Shown here in pieces: positions 1-12,068 of a stretch of DNA of 64,000 nt. Location of the stretch: the NCBI RefSeq assembly GCF_000182565.1, contig NW_015971538.1, positions 1,546,983 to 1,610,982 on the forward strand, read 5' to 3'. The notes beneath the pieces are model-generated. The model was not told the DNA's origin and ran no database searches. It saw nothing but the letters and a program-made list of their open reading frames with translations. The first letter of the stretch is position 1. Each line of letters opens with the position of its first letter. Both the position numbers and the translations under genes were made by a program. Source of the DNA: Spizellomyces punctatus DAOM BR117 (lineage: Eukaryota > Chytridiomycota > Chytridiomycetes > Spizellomycetales > Spizellomycetaceae).

Positions 1-1066
1 CATGACACTTTAAAGTACGCATTAGCAAACTAAGGGAGGTTTTTGGGCCTCAGGAGGATTTTCCGGAGTGTACTCTGGTCTATCGTCAGTAGTAATAGGA
101 TCAGCACCGGGAGGTATGCGACGAGTCACCCTGTCCTGAATTTGATTACTATTATGATAATCGTAACTGTCCATCCTTACAGCTGCCGCTTTTTTTGTGA
201 CTTATGAATATCTGAAACGGAAGCTGGCCAGTGCGCTGCCTGGGCGAAACCGCGAACCGTTGGTGCATATGATTGCTGCATCCGGTGGAGAAGTTGTAGG
301 TCTACTTATTTTAGATCCGACATCTTTGCGGGGTTATGAATTTTTGAATCAGGCCGCATGCTTTATTCGCGTACCAACGGAAGTTGTCAAGCAGCGAATG
401 CAAACTGGCCAGTATCGAAGTGTATCGCTAGCCTTGACATCTATAATGAAGTTGAATGGAATACGAGGTTTTTATCAAGGCTACTCAATGACAGTTTTTC
501 GCGAAGTCTGTTTTCCTTTTCTGCTCCTTCATATATTCATTGTTTTCTGATCAATAACCTAACACCAGATTCCATTCACATGCATCCAATTTCCGCTATA
601 TGAGCGATTTAAGGTTGGTCTTCAACGTCCGGCCGTCTGGTGCATATGTCTATACCCACTATTCCTACGAACAGAAAATATGGGCTGACTGGGAGGGTAG
701 ACCAGTGTATCCGTGGGAGGCGGCCCTATTTGGGTCAGTTGCTGGAGGAATTGCGGCCGCGTTGACGACGCCTCTGGACGTTGTTAAGACGAGGATCATG
801 CTCTCCACAAAGGTAACAAAACCAGGTGTATTTGTGAAAAGCTGTTTAACAAACTGACTGTTTTTTTAACAGAGAGGAGGCGCCGTTGGTATATTGGAGA
901 CGTTTCGTGCAATTGTCGCAAAGGAGGGTGCGCGAACGCTTTTTTCTGGTGTCGGGCCGCGGGTTATATGGATATCGATCGGAGGTAGCATCTTCCTGGG
1001 CGTTTATGAAGCGGCGATGAACCTACTGGTGGATGGTAGACTGAGTGCTCATTCGTTCGACCTGTA
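1..1066 (+). CDS. Mitochondrial S-adenosylmethionine carrier (SLC25A26/Pet8 type), 5' partial
   Basis: A six-helix mitochondrial carrier of the inner membrane, importing SAM in exchange for S-adenosylhomocysteine (family knowledge). The gene enters from outside the window: coding resumes at about 26 after an acceptor ending at 25. Five introns are visible inside: 114-182, 296-352, 506-568, 614-674 and 813-872. Spliced, they give an uninterrupted frame with the carrier signatures [10 protein letters not shown] in the second repeat and [10 protein letters not shown] in the third, and the SAM-carrier stretch [16 protein letters not shown] between them. The C-terminus is ...[19 protein letters not shown], stop at 1064-1066. 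The first repeat is only partly present. Identification as the SAM carrier rather than another family member rests on these signature segments and is strong. Confidence 0.9.
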
Positions 1067-1230
1067 GTCGAATGCATAAGTGTAGAGCATGACATCAATT
1101 AGAGTGTACCATGTCCATAGTCCACCAGCCCTAATAGAGACAAGCTACACCGCAAATGTAGATAAACAAACTTCGAGTGTTTATTAAAATTGTCATGGAC
1201 AACGCTTCTAGACAAGTGTATACGATTTGC

Positions 1231-2340
1231 TTAAATGAGACCCTTCGCTACCGCTACCTCGGCATTCATGATACTGCTTCCTGCAGCGCCCAAGATGGTG
1301 TTGTGGGAGAGTAGCGAGAACTTAACATCGAAGATGTTGCACTTTCGTACCCGCCCAACCGCGACAGTGTTTCCATTTCCGATCATTATGTCCATTCGTG
1401 GCTGCGGTCGATCAGCCTCTTTCATCACAACGACCGCATGTTCAGGTGCCGATGGGACACCCAACTTCTGTGCATCCGATGTGTAGGATTGTAGGGCCTC
1501 GATGATCTGTTCGATCGATGGTGCTGGGCACTTTTGGAACTCCACCATGACGCTTTCCATATGTCCATCGATGACAGGGACACGGTTGCAGCTTGCCGAC
1601 ACCTTCATCTCTGGCAAATTTGAGAATCCAGTTAAATCTGCAGTGACCCCTCCGAGGATTTTGGAGCATTCGATTTCTATCTTCTCTTCTTCGCCGGATA
1701 TGTACGGCACAACATTACCCAGGATATCCAAACTCGGCACACCTGGATACCCAGCTCCGGAGATCGCTTGCATGGTAGTGACAACCACGCGAGAGAGTGG
1801 ACCAAAGGCATCTTGGAGAGCCTTCAATGGAACGACGAGACCAGTGGTGGAGCAGTTTGCGTTTGTGATGATGAAGCCTTTGCTCAGTCCGTGAACCTTG
1901 CGTTGATGTGCAATGACGTCAAAATGGGATGTATTAACGAGGGGAACAATGAGAGGAACAATAGGGTCCATGCGATAGTTCTTTGCATTTGAGAATACAG
2001 CAAAGTCAGCTTTAAGGAAAGCGGATTCAATGTCCCCTGCCACGTCTGAGTCTAGACCAGAGAAAACGATACGGCAGTTCTTAAAATTTTCCGGCTCGCA
2101 TGTTTGTACGATGAGGGATGCTACGTCAGCAGGAATAACCGTAATTTGTTTCCAGGAACGAGCGGCAGCATCCTTGTAAGCTTTCCCGGCGGAACGTGCG
2201 GAAGCTCCAACCGCTGCGACGACAAAATAGGGATGACCTTCCAAAAGTTGAATGAAGCGCTGGCCAACGGTACCAGTGGCGCCCAGGATGCCGACTGGTA
2301 TCTTCTCTGCCAGAGGTGTATTGGGTGCTGAAGAGGACAT
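1231..2340 (-). CDS. HOM2: Aspartate-semialdehyde dehydrogenase (Hom2), single exon
   Basis: Catalyses NADPH-dependent reduction of aspartyl-phosphate to aspartate semialdehyde, the branch to threonine, methionine and homoserine; cytosolic. The frame is intron-free. It has the N-terminal nucleotide-binding motif GILGATGTVGQRF, the active-site cysteine in NANCSTTGL, the substrate-side segment SGAGYPGVPSLDILGN, and C-terminal LSHNTILGAAGS. Length about 369 residues matches fungal enzymes. Two in-frame ATGs exist, at 2400 and 2340. I prefer 2340 because it lies in a better context (AAAATGT) and places the Rossmann motif near the N-terminus as in other fungi; starting at 2400 would add 20 residues. 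It is transcribed away from the thiol dioxygenase gene, with a roughly 780-bp gap between the start codons. Confidence 0.96.
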   Translation of the reverse strand: MSSSAPNTPLAEKIPVGILGATGTVGQRFIQLLEGHPYFVVAAVGASARSAGKAYKDAAARSWKQITVIPADVASLIVQTCEPENFKNCRIVFSGLDSDVAGDIESAFLKADFAVFSNAKNYRMDPIVPLIVPLVNTSHFDVIAHQRKVHGLSKGFIITNANCSTTGLVVPLKALQDAFGPLSRVVVTTMQAISGAGYPGVPSLDILGNVVPYISGEEEKIEIECSKILGGVTADLTGFSNLPEMKVSASCNRVPVIDGHMESVMVEFQKCPAPSIEQIIEALQSYTSDAQKLGVPSAPEHAVVVMKEADRPQPRMDIMIGNGNTVAVGRVRKCNIFDVKFSLLSHNTILGAAGSSIMNAEVAVAKGLI

Positions 2341-3121
2341 TTTTGGGGATGGTCGCAATTGTGGGAGATCAGCCCCCAAGTTCCCCAGCGCGCAAGTCAT
2401 AGATGATCTTGGTCACGTGATAAATATAAACAATGCATTTTGCGATCCGGCTGGCGATCATCAACAGTAACTTATAAAACATGGCAACTAGCTCATGCAA
2501 AGGAATTGATGAAGATGCACACACGATCATGGTCGATGAACTTACCCATCATCGAACGGATTCATGACACCTACAGACAAATGCAAGATCGATGCCGAAA
2601 ACTAATTTTCCTAGCAGGGAATACAACACGAGCGCTTCTATTGCTGGGTGCAACAAATCAAGAAAATACCGTGCTATGGGTGATCGTTCGCGATCAAGCA
2701 CTTTTGGGCGATAAGTTCACACCATGCGATTTCCACCAGTAGAAGGCTAACTCTGTGTTGATATTCAGTTCATGATCCAACCCCTGGCGCACTTGTCACC
2801 AAGCATTCACTTTGACGCATACAAGTTGCTCTGGAGGGCTAAAGGGTCTTAAAAACACACTTATGAAAGGAGACGGAAGTTGAAAAAACGGATGGCGAGT
2901 AATCCGCTTACGCAATCTGTCACGCGCAATCACGCCTCGTCAAAGTGAGTCACGATTCGGTTGGACGCAGACCGGGAACGGCGGGGGGCAAAAAGACGAG
3001 GCGACGGAGGGATCTTTCCCCGCAAATAATTCTGTCGTCTTCGTCCCCATTGCTTTTTCAAGTCTTTCTCTCATCTATCTTCTGTATACCACACGAAATT
3101 CTGAGGTCCCAATTATCACGA
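2341..3121. other. Intergenic region between divergent HOM2 and thiol dioxygenase
   Basis: This stretch separates two divergent start codons and presumably holds both promoters. A 100-codon frame at 2440-2742 (+) shows no recognisable domain and no splice-linked continuation, so I do not call it. The last 130 bp before the downstream start are pyrimidine-rich on the + strand, as is common upstream of fungal transcription starts. I see no defined regulatory motif. Confidence 0.5.
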
Positions 3122-4288
3122 ATGTCCCCACCTTGCATTAACGAGTCAGATTCCTCGCCAACCACCTGTTGCTTTCCTTTCTGCACTGAAATGGAGAATC
3201 GTCGAACACAATCTTTGATGGATATGTCTCACCTGCAGCGAATTGGAGTTCTGGCATATCAGGTTTTTGCGGCGTTTCCTGGGCGGCATCCCGAGGCTGA
3301 TGCGATACTGGACCGACTCTGCAGTCTGATCCGGGATGTAACTCTTGGACACTTGAAAGTTAAGGTGGGTTCGGGTTGCAACACCATCAGATTCAAAACG
3401 ATCGCAAACCGGGTTTAAAAGCTGCTTTTGCTCACAACGCTTTCCATCTTAAAGCCCGCCCAATACCCTGTGGAATATTATCCAATATACGAGTCCTCTG
3501 TGTACACAATGTGTGTTTTTGTGCTGAAGCGTGGAACCACAATGCCAACACACGATCATCCAAAAATGACTGTCTTCAGCAAGATCGTAAGCGGGGATCT
3601 CCATGTGCGCACATATGAGTTTGCCAAAGGGTCGACCGCACAAGCTCATGCAGTAGTGGATCCGCGGACTGGAGATCTGGTCCAGGCACGACCAACAAAG
3701 GCTGGACTGAACAGAATCATATCTGCATCAGATCCTGAATCGCTGCTTCTGATACGTCCCGAGGGAGGACCGAACATGCACTCGTTTACTGCTGTCTCAG
3801 AGGAGGTGGTATTATTGGACATCATAGGGCCGCCGTATAATTCCGAAGACCGACCCTGTACATATTTCAGGGAAGTGAGCTGGGATGAAGGTTGCAAGTT
3901 GGTGGCTATGGGGGTGGAGGCAACTGCACCTGGAAAAAAATCGAAGAACAAAAAGAAAAAGAAGAGAAGAAGGGCAGTTGGACCCGAGCGCAAAACCGAT
4001 GCTATGCCTATACAGGAAAATGGATCTGCTCCCAACCCATGCCCACCACCACCACCATCAACTCCTACCCTCGATCTTACACCGCCCCCTGTGAGGTCTT
4101 CGAACACAACAATATCCAATAGCTCCTCTGAAGCATCCCTTGACCTCCTTAATACCAGCGGCACAGACGAGATGTGTTGGCTGGTGGAGGATCCGGATGT
4201 TGACTACAGATGTGTTGAGCGCTTGTATCGTGGAGAGCCGGTTGCAAAAGTGGAAAGATATGCTAATGTCGAGCTCGGAATAATATAG
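3122..4288 (+). CDS. Thiol dioxygenase, ADO / plant cysteine oxidase-like (PCO_ADO family)
   Basis: Cupin-fold, non-haem iron enzyme family that oxidises cysteamine or N-terminal cysteine of proteins with O2 (family knowledge). Exon 1 is 3122-3364, the intron 3365-3454 (GT...AAG, phase 0), exon 2 3455-4288. The core reads YYPIYESSVYTMCVFVLK followed by THDHPKMTVFSKIVSGDLHV, whose two histidines match metal ligands; a third ligand candidate is the H in NMHSFTA. The family segment DIIGPPYNSEDRPCTYF follows. A low-complexity insert of roughly 95 residues, starting with a lysine/arginine block (around 3935-3980) and then Pro/Ser-rich, separates this from the expected C-terminal strand (CWLVEDPDVDYRCVERLYRGEP). 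An alternative start is the ATG at 3191. The acceptor choice (3420 versus 3454) is uncertain, but 3454 gives the family-like spacing. Confidence 0.85.
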
Positions 4289-6630
4289 CGTAGCATCGTC
4301 AGTGGTGAGTCTAGGGTGGCCGACATTGGGAAAACGCAGAGCAGAGGGCCAGCTTGGTGTCTATATCATATGTACATGACTGAGGAGCGGGGCAATTGCA
4401 AAGCTTAATCTTTTCGCCTCTCCGATAACGCCGTCTTAGACGCGATCTAATTGTAATCAAGAGCGTTGGGCTCTTGACATGCCTTCCCGGGTCAAAGCAC
4501 ATGGAATCTACCTGTGATAGAACTTAATCGAAGTTGCGCCATTCAAAAAAGGTCCATAAGTGTACCAATAACCCGTCTGTGTATCAGAAAGTGTCCGCTA
4601 CCAAACTGTCCTTGCTTTGTACATTTAGAGCAATTATCTGCAGAAAAGCGCTGGGAAGGAGCAGATATCCTCAGGAAATAACCAATTAGAAATGTAACCC
4701 TAATCGCGGATTTTCAGGGTTGCCTCTGGCTTCCCAACTTTTGCATCATTGTCCACTCTTTATGGCAGAAATAGCAGGTGAAGAGCAACCTTACGCATGA
4801 CCACGACTTTGAAAAGTTCTTTTTCATGTAACTAGGGAAACCCGCTTTCTGTTCGCCAACACATCGCAACTTCAAGGCAGTAGACGACGTTTGTATGTAC
4901 TGCTCGAGATTGAATGGGCTACTGCAATCTGTGCTGATCATGTACTGTAGAGTCGGATGAAATACAGGTCGAGGATGAGGAAGCTTACCTAGTCGTTGTC
5001 ATTATCTGTGTGCGGTTATGGTATTGGTATGAGGCGTTAGTGTACGTACTGGTTTACAAAGGCATGCTCTTACATGATGGGTCGCCGTAACCAAGTGAGT
5101 TAAGTGCGGCATCCCAACGAGATATTTCAGATCTTTGCACACAAGTCACTGAATACGCTAATAGCAAGGCTGCCTTCTGGAAAGTCTGAGCTACTCGGTA
5201 ATAACCAGAGGACAACGAGGCTCTGAACATGGGAAGTCTGATGACAAATTGATGTGCCTCTGTGACGCCTGCTGCTCTCGTCCTTATCCTTTTTGCTTTC
5301 CATTTCAACCAAGTTTCTTCCTTTATTTTACTGAATCTTATTTGATCCATTCCGAGGAGAAAGCCAAGAAATACATAAAGCGTATTTTTTTCATTCACCG
5401 AGGCCCGTTATTCGCTGGTCTGAACAGCATGCCTCCCCCTGTGCTTCTTGACGGAAAGCAAAATTAGATGTGAGTATACAACAGAAGATTCGATCTCCAG
5501 GAAAGCGAGTATATCATCTGTTCATGCAACCTTCTTTAATGTGCGAGAGGTTACCATATCATTGATGAAGTTTTCGCCAGGATGGTTAGTAGAGCACACT
5601 AATCATCTTTCTTGGCCTACGCTTGCCGTCCGTACCTTATTTCCATTCTTTCTCTCATCTATGTTACGGCGCGGACACTCCCTTCAGCACACTCGCATGA
5701 TACAAAATTGACTAGGTTTACTATCTCCATATCCATACCATCATTAGCCGTCAAATCATGACCTTGAACAGCCTTCCTGGATCTAGAACTAGTCTGACTG
5801 CAGCAAGATGAATGGGGCGTGTAACGCAAAAATGACACAGGAAGCAGTTCAGTCGTTAATATGGATGCCAGGAACTGTAGTGGTAACGTGACGCTCCCAG
5901 CATTGTTAGTACTGATTCATTCATCCTACTCAAGTGAGAGTTATGTTTAGCGTGTAATCAGGTCTTTAGAAGATTATCGATTGCGCGAAACGATGGCTTT
6001 CTAATGGTAGAATAAGGATACGCTAAACTTGAGACACAATTGGCTCCTTCCATTATCCCTATAGCTACCACAATAGGTTTAAGACTAAACAATTTATATA
6101 TACTAGAATACAATCCATCATTAAACCTTTCCAAGTCCTAGCCACTGGCAACTGGGCTTAGTCAGCATAGGTCGCCAAGCTAAGCAACAACAGCCAACAA
6201 TGGTCGTAGGGGGCAGAAACAAACCTAACCCAACGGACCCCGACCTACCTGGTTTCCGTAATTCCCATCAATCATCACTTATGAATTATTATTTTAATCT
6301 ACTTACCTTTTCTCAGCAAGTTCGAGGCTGGTATCTAAAAACACCCCATAGCGTTGTTCTTCGGCCATCACTTCGATCTCTTTAATTTACATTCTCCTCC
6401 TGGGCAAAAATAAGTCGGGAGGATAGGGCTCAATTCCTCCGTTCACAGAAATTTTCATATGGGCATAGGTTTTGCCGTGCACGAAAGCAGCCATTGAAAG
6501 CCGTGGTCCAGGGGGCCAACATGCGGGCACGACAACCGATCATGGTTACCGATTGTGAGTCATAGGTTAGTCGATAGAATGTCCAACAAAGCATTTCACC
6601 GCTAATTACCTCCGCACCCTCCAGGCCCTA
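4289..6630. other. Gene-poor stretch, no supported gene
   Basis: About 2.3 kb without a gene I can support. The longest frames (114 codons at 5054-5398 minus; 87 codons at 5448-5711 plus; 75 codons at 4714-4941 minus) have no domain, no plausible splice partners and non-ATG or weak starts. The part around 6050-6130 is AT-rich. No tRNA, rRNA or snRNA signature was seen. The 3' end should hold the promoter of the aminolevulinate dehydratase gene. Confidence 0.5.
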
Positions 6631-8074
<1,444 letters not shown>

Positions 8075-8260
8075 TGATCTCGTACATTGATTTTCTACAC
8101 TGGTGCTGACTGATTATGTACAATTTGAATCAACGGTTACAATGCCCGCTATGTATGGCGTCCACCGCAGGTGTGGTCGCTGTGAGGATGCCACTGCAAG
8201 CGTCCTTGTCCTAGACATTAATCCCAACGCAAGGATAGAGACGAAGCATTAAAGGGATCA

Positions 8261-10353
8261 TCAGGCGCCACTAGTGCAATGAGGTGGATTTGACACTCCT
8301 TGGTCGCTTCTGTGATCCCGAATAATATCACGAATCCACAGTAATTCTACTTTCAATTGCTTCTCGATGCGCCTTACTTTCCCCTCCAGGTCAAGTGCAT
8401 CCACGCCAAGCATATCCGCGCACTTCCCTTGGACAATTCCGTAAGGACTATGAAACTCTCCTGCCGGATCGCGACCGACATAGGAGATGTAGTCAGACCC
8501 GGCAAGATCCGATAGAGGTGGATATGAACGAGTTTGTCTGTTGGCTGGTTGGAGGGGTTCGTTCGTGCTTTGGAAACTTTCGGACTGCTCACGTGGTGCG
8601 CAGGCTGCTTCGAAAATTTCAGCACCTAATGAACTGGGAATTTTAAAAGTTGCTTTCAAATCAGTGATCAAAGCTTTGGTCACGTTACCCTTCTGTTTTG
8701 CACCACGACGTAAAAGCGCCCTTGCAAAATTCTTGATATATTCCTTCCGACCTCGGAGATCCTGGTTATCTATGTCGCTAGAAGGAAGCAGTTAGCAAAT
8801 TGTGACCAAGAAGTCGCTCGAACAATTAGCAGCCATTACCTCGTGGACCATGTTGCGTATGGTGGCTGTCCATCCTTTCTGGTTGCCAAATGATTGATCC
8901 ACTTCTGCATCTCCTTCGAATCATGATCTGCTCCACATCGCAATTTAAATATCACCAACGCCAGGGCCCCATGCCACACCTCGCCATGACGGAGGTGCTT
9001 TCCCCCTCTTTTAAAGCCACTAAGTAGACGGTACAGCACTGCCATGTCGGAGTAAAATGTGACTGAAAAGGGAAAACCTCGGTAAGATGACTGTCGGCGC
9101 TTGACCGAATGCATCCCATCATACCTGGGAGGCAAAGTTCCTTCAACGTGCGTATCCATAGTAAAGGTGCGTTCACAGGCGGGAAGGCAATCCCAAACTT
9201 TTCTTCAAACAGCCGGCGAAACGATCCTGACGCGTCAAACATCTCTGACACACTGGGAACCACCTGTAATTCACCGTCAGCGCAAGGAATGCGAGAATTA
9301 CCATCCAGGCGGAGTCAGTCACCTTTCGTTCAATACCGGAACGGTAAAGATTGAACCGTGATGTCAATTCGCTCGGAAGATCTGTAGCCGTGAAGAAGTA
9401 CGGGATGTCTCCGGATATTGACCATCTTGTACGCCGATAAGCTATGGAAAAGAAAAATACACGCGACATACGAGCCCTTACCGATGCAGATCCTTGAGTA
9501 AAATTGGCACCCGGAGCAGAAGACAGCCAAGATGGCACAAGACCAACGAGTAATAAGGTAGTATATTCTGCATCACCCTCAGGTATTCCACTTCTGCTTC
9601 TGACTCGCCATCGGTACTGACGTTCGGCGTACGACTGCGACTTCTTCTCCTTCGTTTGCCTCGTCGTCCAGAGTCACTATATGCGTCCGATGCATTTACA
9701 CTCTCGTCTCCAGAGGAGGGCGGGACAGATGATTGTTGCGAAGAGGGCCGCCAGTTCAAATGGTTACGACGACGATCCTCGAAATCAACCTCCAAGGCAG
9801 TGACGTACAACGACCATAGATCGAGAACGACCAACTGTTGGGGGAGGAACGAGGTCACTCACTTGGTGAAATAACATGGAACCATCGGCACAGCGTGAAT
9901 CGAGGGACTTGCCTCCAGCTCTTCAGACAGTCCCTGTATCTTTATAATAGCTTGAACCTGTAGCTTGAGCGACCACTGAAAAACCTCACAGATCACACTG
10001 AAGGGTGTATCATGTTTAAACTCTGCAAAAAAAGGAACTGTCAACTGAGGGTCCGAACTTTATTCACTTTGGACACTTTGGGCAGGCATGCCTTTTGCTT
10101 TTCGCTTTCGCTCTCGTGATTGTGATCGTCGTCCACTTGCTCGCCGCCGGGCGTTTGAGGCAGCCTCCGCATCGTCGTCGCCACGCTCCTCTACATATGA
10201 CTTTGACGCCACATTGAGCAACAACTAGAAGCATAAATTGTCTACGATTTAGGTTCGTACCGTAAGCTGGTGACCATATTGGCAGACGTAAAATCCAGCA
10301 GAGTCTTTTCTGTAAGTTCTAGATCGGCATACGGGACACGGAGGTTTTTTCAT
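8261..10353 (-). CDS. RRN7: RNA polymerase I core-factor subunit Rrn7 / TAF1B
   Basis: TFIIB-like factor that recruits RNA polymerase I to rDNA promoters in the nucleus. The start ATG (10351-10353) opens an N-terminal zinc ribbon CPVCRSRTYRKDSAGFYVC followed by QYGHQLTSYVEERGDDD, diagnostic of TAF1B/Rrn7. Introns run 10260-10201, 10076-10023 and 9891-9835, with more further 3'. Later exons carry ILPYYSLVLCHLGCLLLRVP, then LLKDLHRWSISGDIPYFFTA, the cyclin-like region of the family, and a C-terminal part ending ...SNPPHCTSGA. A basic, Ser/Arg-rich linker follows the ribbon and another interrupts exon 4. Total about 600 residues, similar to Rrn7. The short intron readings (36 nt after the ribbon, 28 nt further on) are avoided by phase-correct alternatives of 60 and 57 nt. 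Confidence 0.88.
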
Positions 10354-10501
10354 ATCAGGAGGACTGTTCTCCCCGCCGAAAAGGTAGCCAACAGTGTCTA
10401 GGTTTTGAGTGTTTACACTCGAGGAAATTCAATCTTCATTCCCTCCAACATGTCCTCTGCTCCCAATCTGGCACCTGAACGCTGGACAGCTAAAGCAGAT
10501 T

Positions 10502-10540
10502 AGTGTGAGCCATCACGTGCGTCATGTGATGGCTCACACT
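10502..10540. repeat. 15-bp perfect inverted repeat with 9-nt spacer
   Basis: Arms 10502-10516 (AGTGTGAGCCATCAC) and 10526-10540 are exact reverse complements around a 9-nt spacer. It lies about 40 bp upstream of the Tc1/mariner-like frame. Flanking TA before the left arm (10500-10502) would fit a Tc1/mariner insertion point, so the palindrome may be two fused terminal inverted repeats; that is inference. Confidence 0.8.
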
Positions 10541-10577
10541 TTTGCTACCCAGCGTCGTTGGACGTCCAGCAATCTGC

Positions 10578-10925
10578 ATGGGCAAGTCGCTGGATCCACA
10601 GAAACGTGCTGCCATCGTTGGGTTGCATAAAGCTGGACACTCTTGGGCAGAAATCGCCGCTCAAGAGAAGGCCAGCTTTACGGCAATCCGACATACGCTG
10701 AAGAAATACAAAGAAACTGGATCTTATGAAACCAAAAAAAGGCCCGGTCGGCCATCAAAGTTGCCACAAGGTATGGAATCTGCTGCGCTTGAAAGCTTAT
10801 TAGATGGTGAAAATAGTCGGTTCTTGCCCCTAGATCAGCTTACGACGCAGTTTACTGAGAAAACTGGCATCACGGTTCACAAGTGCACGTTGCGACTAGG
10901 AGGACATTGCCACGTGACTGCGTAA
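10578..10925 (+). mobile_element. Tc1/mariner-like transposase fragment, DNA-binding domain only
   Basis: The frame from ATG 10578 begins MGKSLDPQKRAAIVGLHKAG and continues with a helix-turn-helix, a TGSYETKKRPGRPSK linker and a second helical segment (LTTQFTEKTGITVHKCTLR). This is the bipartite paired-like DNA-binding region of Tc1/mariner transposases. The frame stops at 10925 after about 115 residues. The DDE/D catalytic domain (about 200 residues) is not visible in any frame downstream to 11226, so the element is truncated or decayed. Its right terminal repeat could not be identified; a weak look-alike of the left arm occurs near 11146. A domesticated DNA-binding protein is possible but unproven. 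Confidence 0.72.
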
Positions 10926-11226
10926 AGTGTGCTGTGGATCTGGTTGTGGAGGGTCGAACGGAACCGATAATGTATTCAATTGAATTGGACCACATTTGGT
11001 ACGATCATCTTGTGGGTATTTGATCACCATGTGCATTTCAGTTGATGCATTTGGAGCCGCACGGCTGTTGCGTAACTGAGGACAGACTCTTGAACTTGTC
11101 GCAACTGATAAGGATGGTTCACTCCTTGTTAGACCGCTATGCATTATAGTGATAAGCCATCGTAGTACTTTTGCCCATCATCATTTGACAAACATCTAAT
11201 TTGCATACTATTAATCCGTGCTTGGC

Positions 11227-11965
11227 TCATCGCATGTACTTGCGTCTCCAGTACGGTACAAGCTTCTTTAAGAGTTTGCGTTGCGTGGTTGTCGCCAACA
11301 CCCTTCGTTTCTTAGCTTTCCGCTTCCATACTCTCATCTTCCGGTTCAGATGACGACGCCCTGCCTGGGCTCGTTTGAACATCCCATCTCCCATTACCAT
11401 CCATCTGATAGATCCATAAATGGTCAGCTACAGTAGTTTCGATTTTATGTATATCAGGGCGTCGTTCGGCGCCGTCATACCTGGCAACAGCTCCCCCGTG
11501 ATTCTTTAGCTTATACTTTTTTGTCTTCCTCTTCGATGCTACTTTGTTCCGACCCCACGTTGTCTCCTGTCGTATCTGGAGTGATCCACACGAAGAAAAC
11601 GGGGTTTGCGGTAGTGCTAGGGTTCTGCACGAATATCTGGATTCTGAGAAAAGACTTGCAGTGTAATGACTGCGTACAAGTCTAAGCCGAAGAACGTTGC
11701 AGCTTTGACGGGCATTCGGCAAGGTCCCCTCCAGTGGCCATTGAACCTTCGCCACTGTTTATAATTGAAGACGATCAGGAATGTAATCTCCAACAAATAC
11801 CAGGAAACCCCCATTTCAAACTTTTGTAAGGGAAAAGTTCATACCTGGACAGCGGCGTGCGACGTGCCTCAACACCCCCCTATGTACCTTTATCGAAAGC
11901 ATGGGCTGGTTCAATATGTAAACTCCACCTTGCAGAATGCCCATCGTTGACATGAGCCTCTCCAT
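11227..11965 (-). CDS. Mitochondrial large-subunit ribosomal protein bL35m
   Basis: Component of the mitochondrial ribosome. The diagnostic join is KYKLKNHGGAVAR (exon) to WMVMGDGMFKRAQAGRRHLN, made by removing a GTATGAC...ATCAG intron near 11480-11413. The bL35 C-terminus follows: TTTQRKLLKKLVPYWRRKY, stop at 11227-11229. A contiguous frame through this intron runs to 11312 but is a shadow. The N-terminus is less sure. A phase-1 intron joining about 11840 to 11754 would link the body to an Arg-rich, acid-poor leader starting at ATG 11965 (MERLMSTMGIL...), suiting a mitochondrial presequence. Start ATGs at 11953 and 11944 are also possible. Confidence 0.8.
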
Positions 11966-12068
11966 GGTAACAGACAATCGGAATAGTTTATAGACCATTA
12001 TGGCCGAAATATTCAATTATAATACAATATACCCGGGATATCTATGCACTCAAATGCACTAAATGCAT

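Noticed and set aside
5054-5398. 114-codon minus-strand ORF
   Set aside because: Starts with GTG, no domain, no splice partner; probably chance.
9835-9862. Apparent 28-nt intron in RRN7 (GTGAGT...CAACAG)
   Set aside because: Its length is not compatible with the downstream frame. A donor 29 nt earlier gives a 57-nt phase-0 intron that preserves both exons.
10201-10260. Apparent 36-nt intron after the RRN7 zinc ribbon
   Set aside because: An acceptor 24 nt further on gives a normal 60-nt intron and a better match to the family (HQLTSYVEER).
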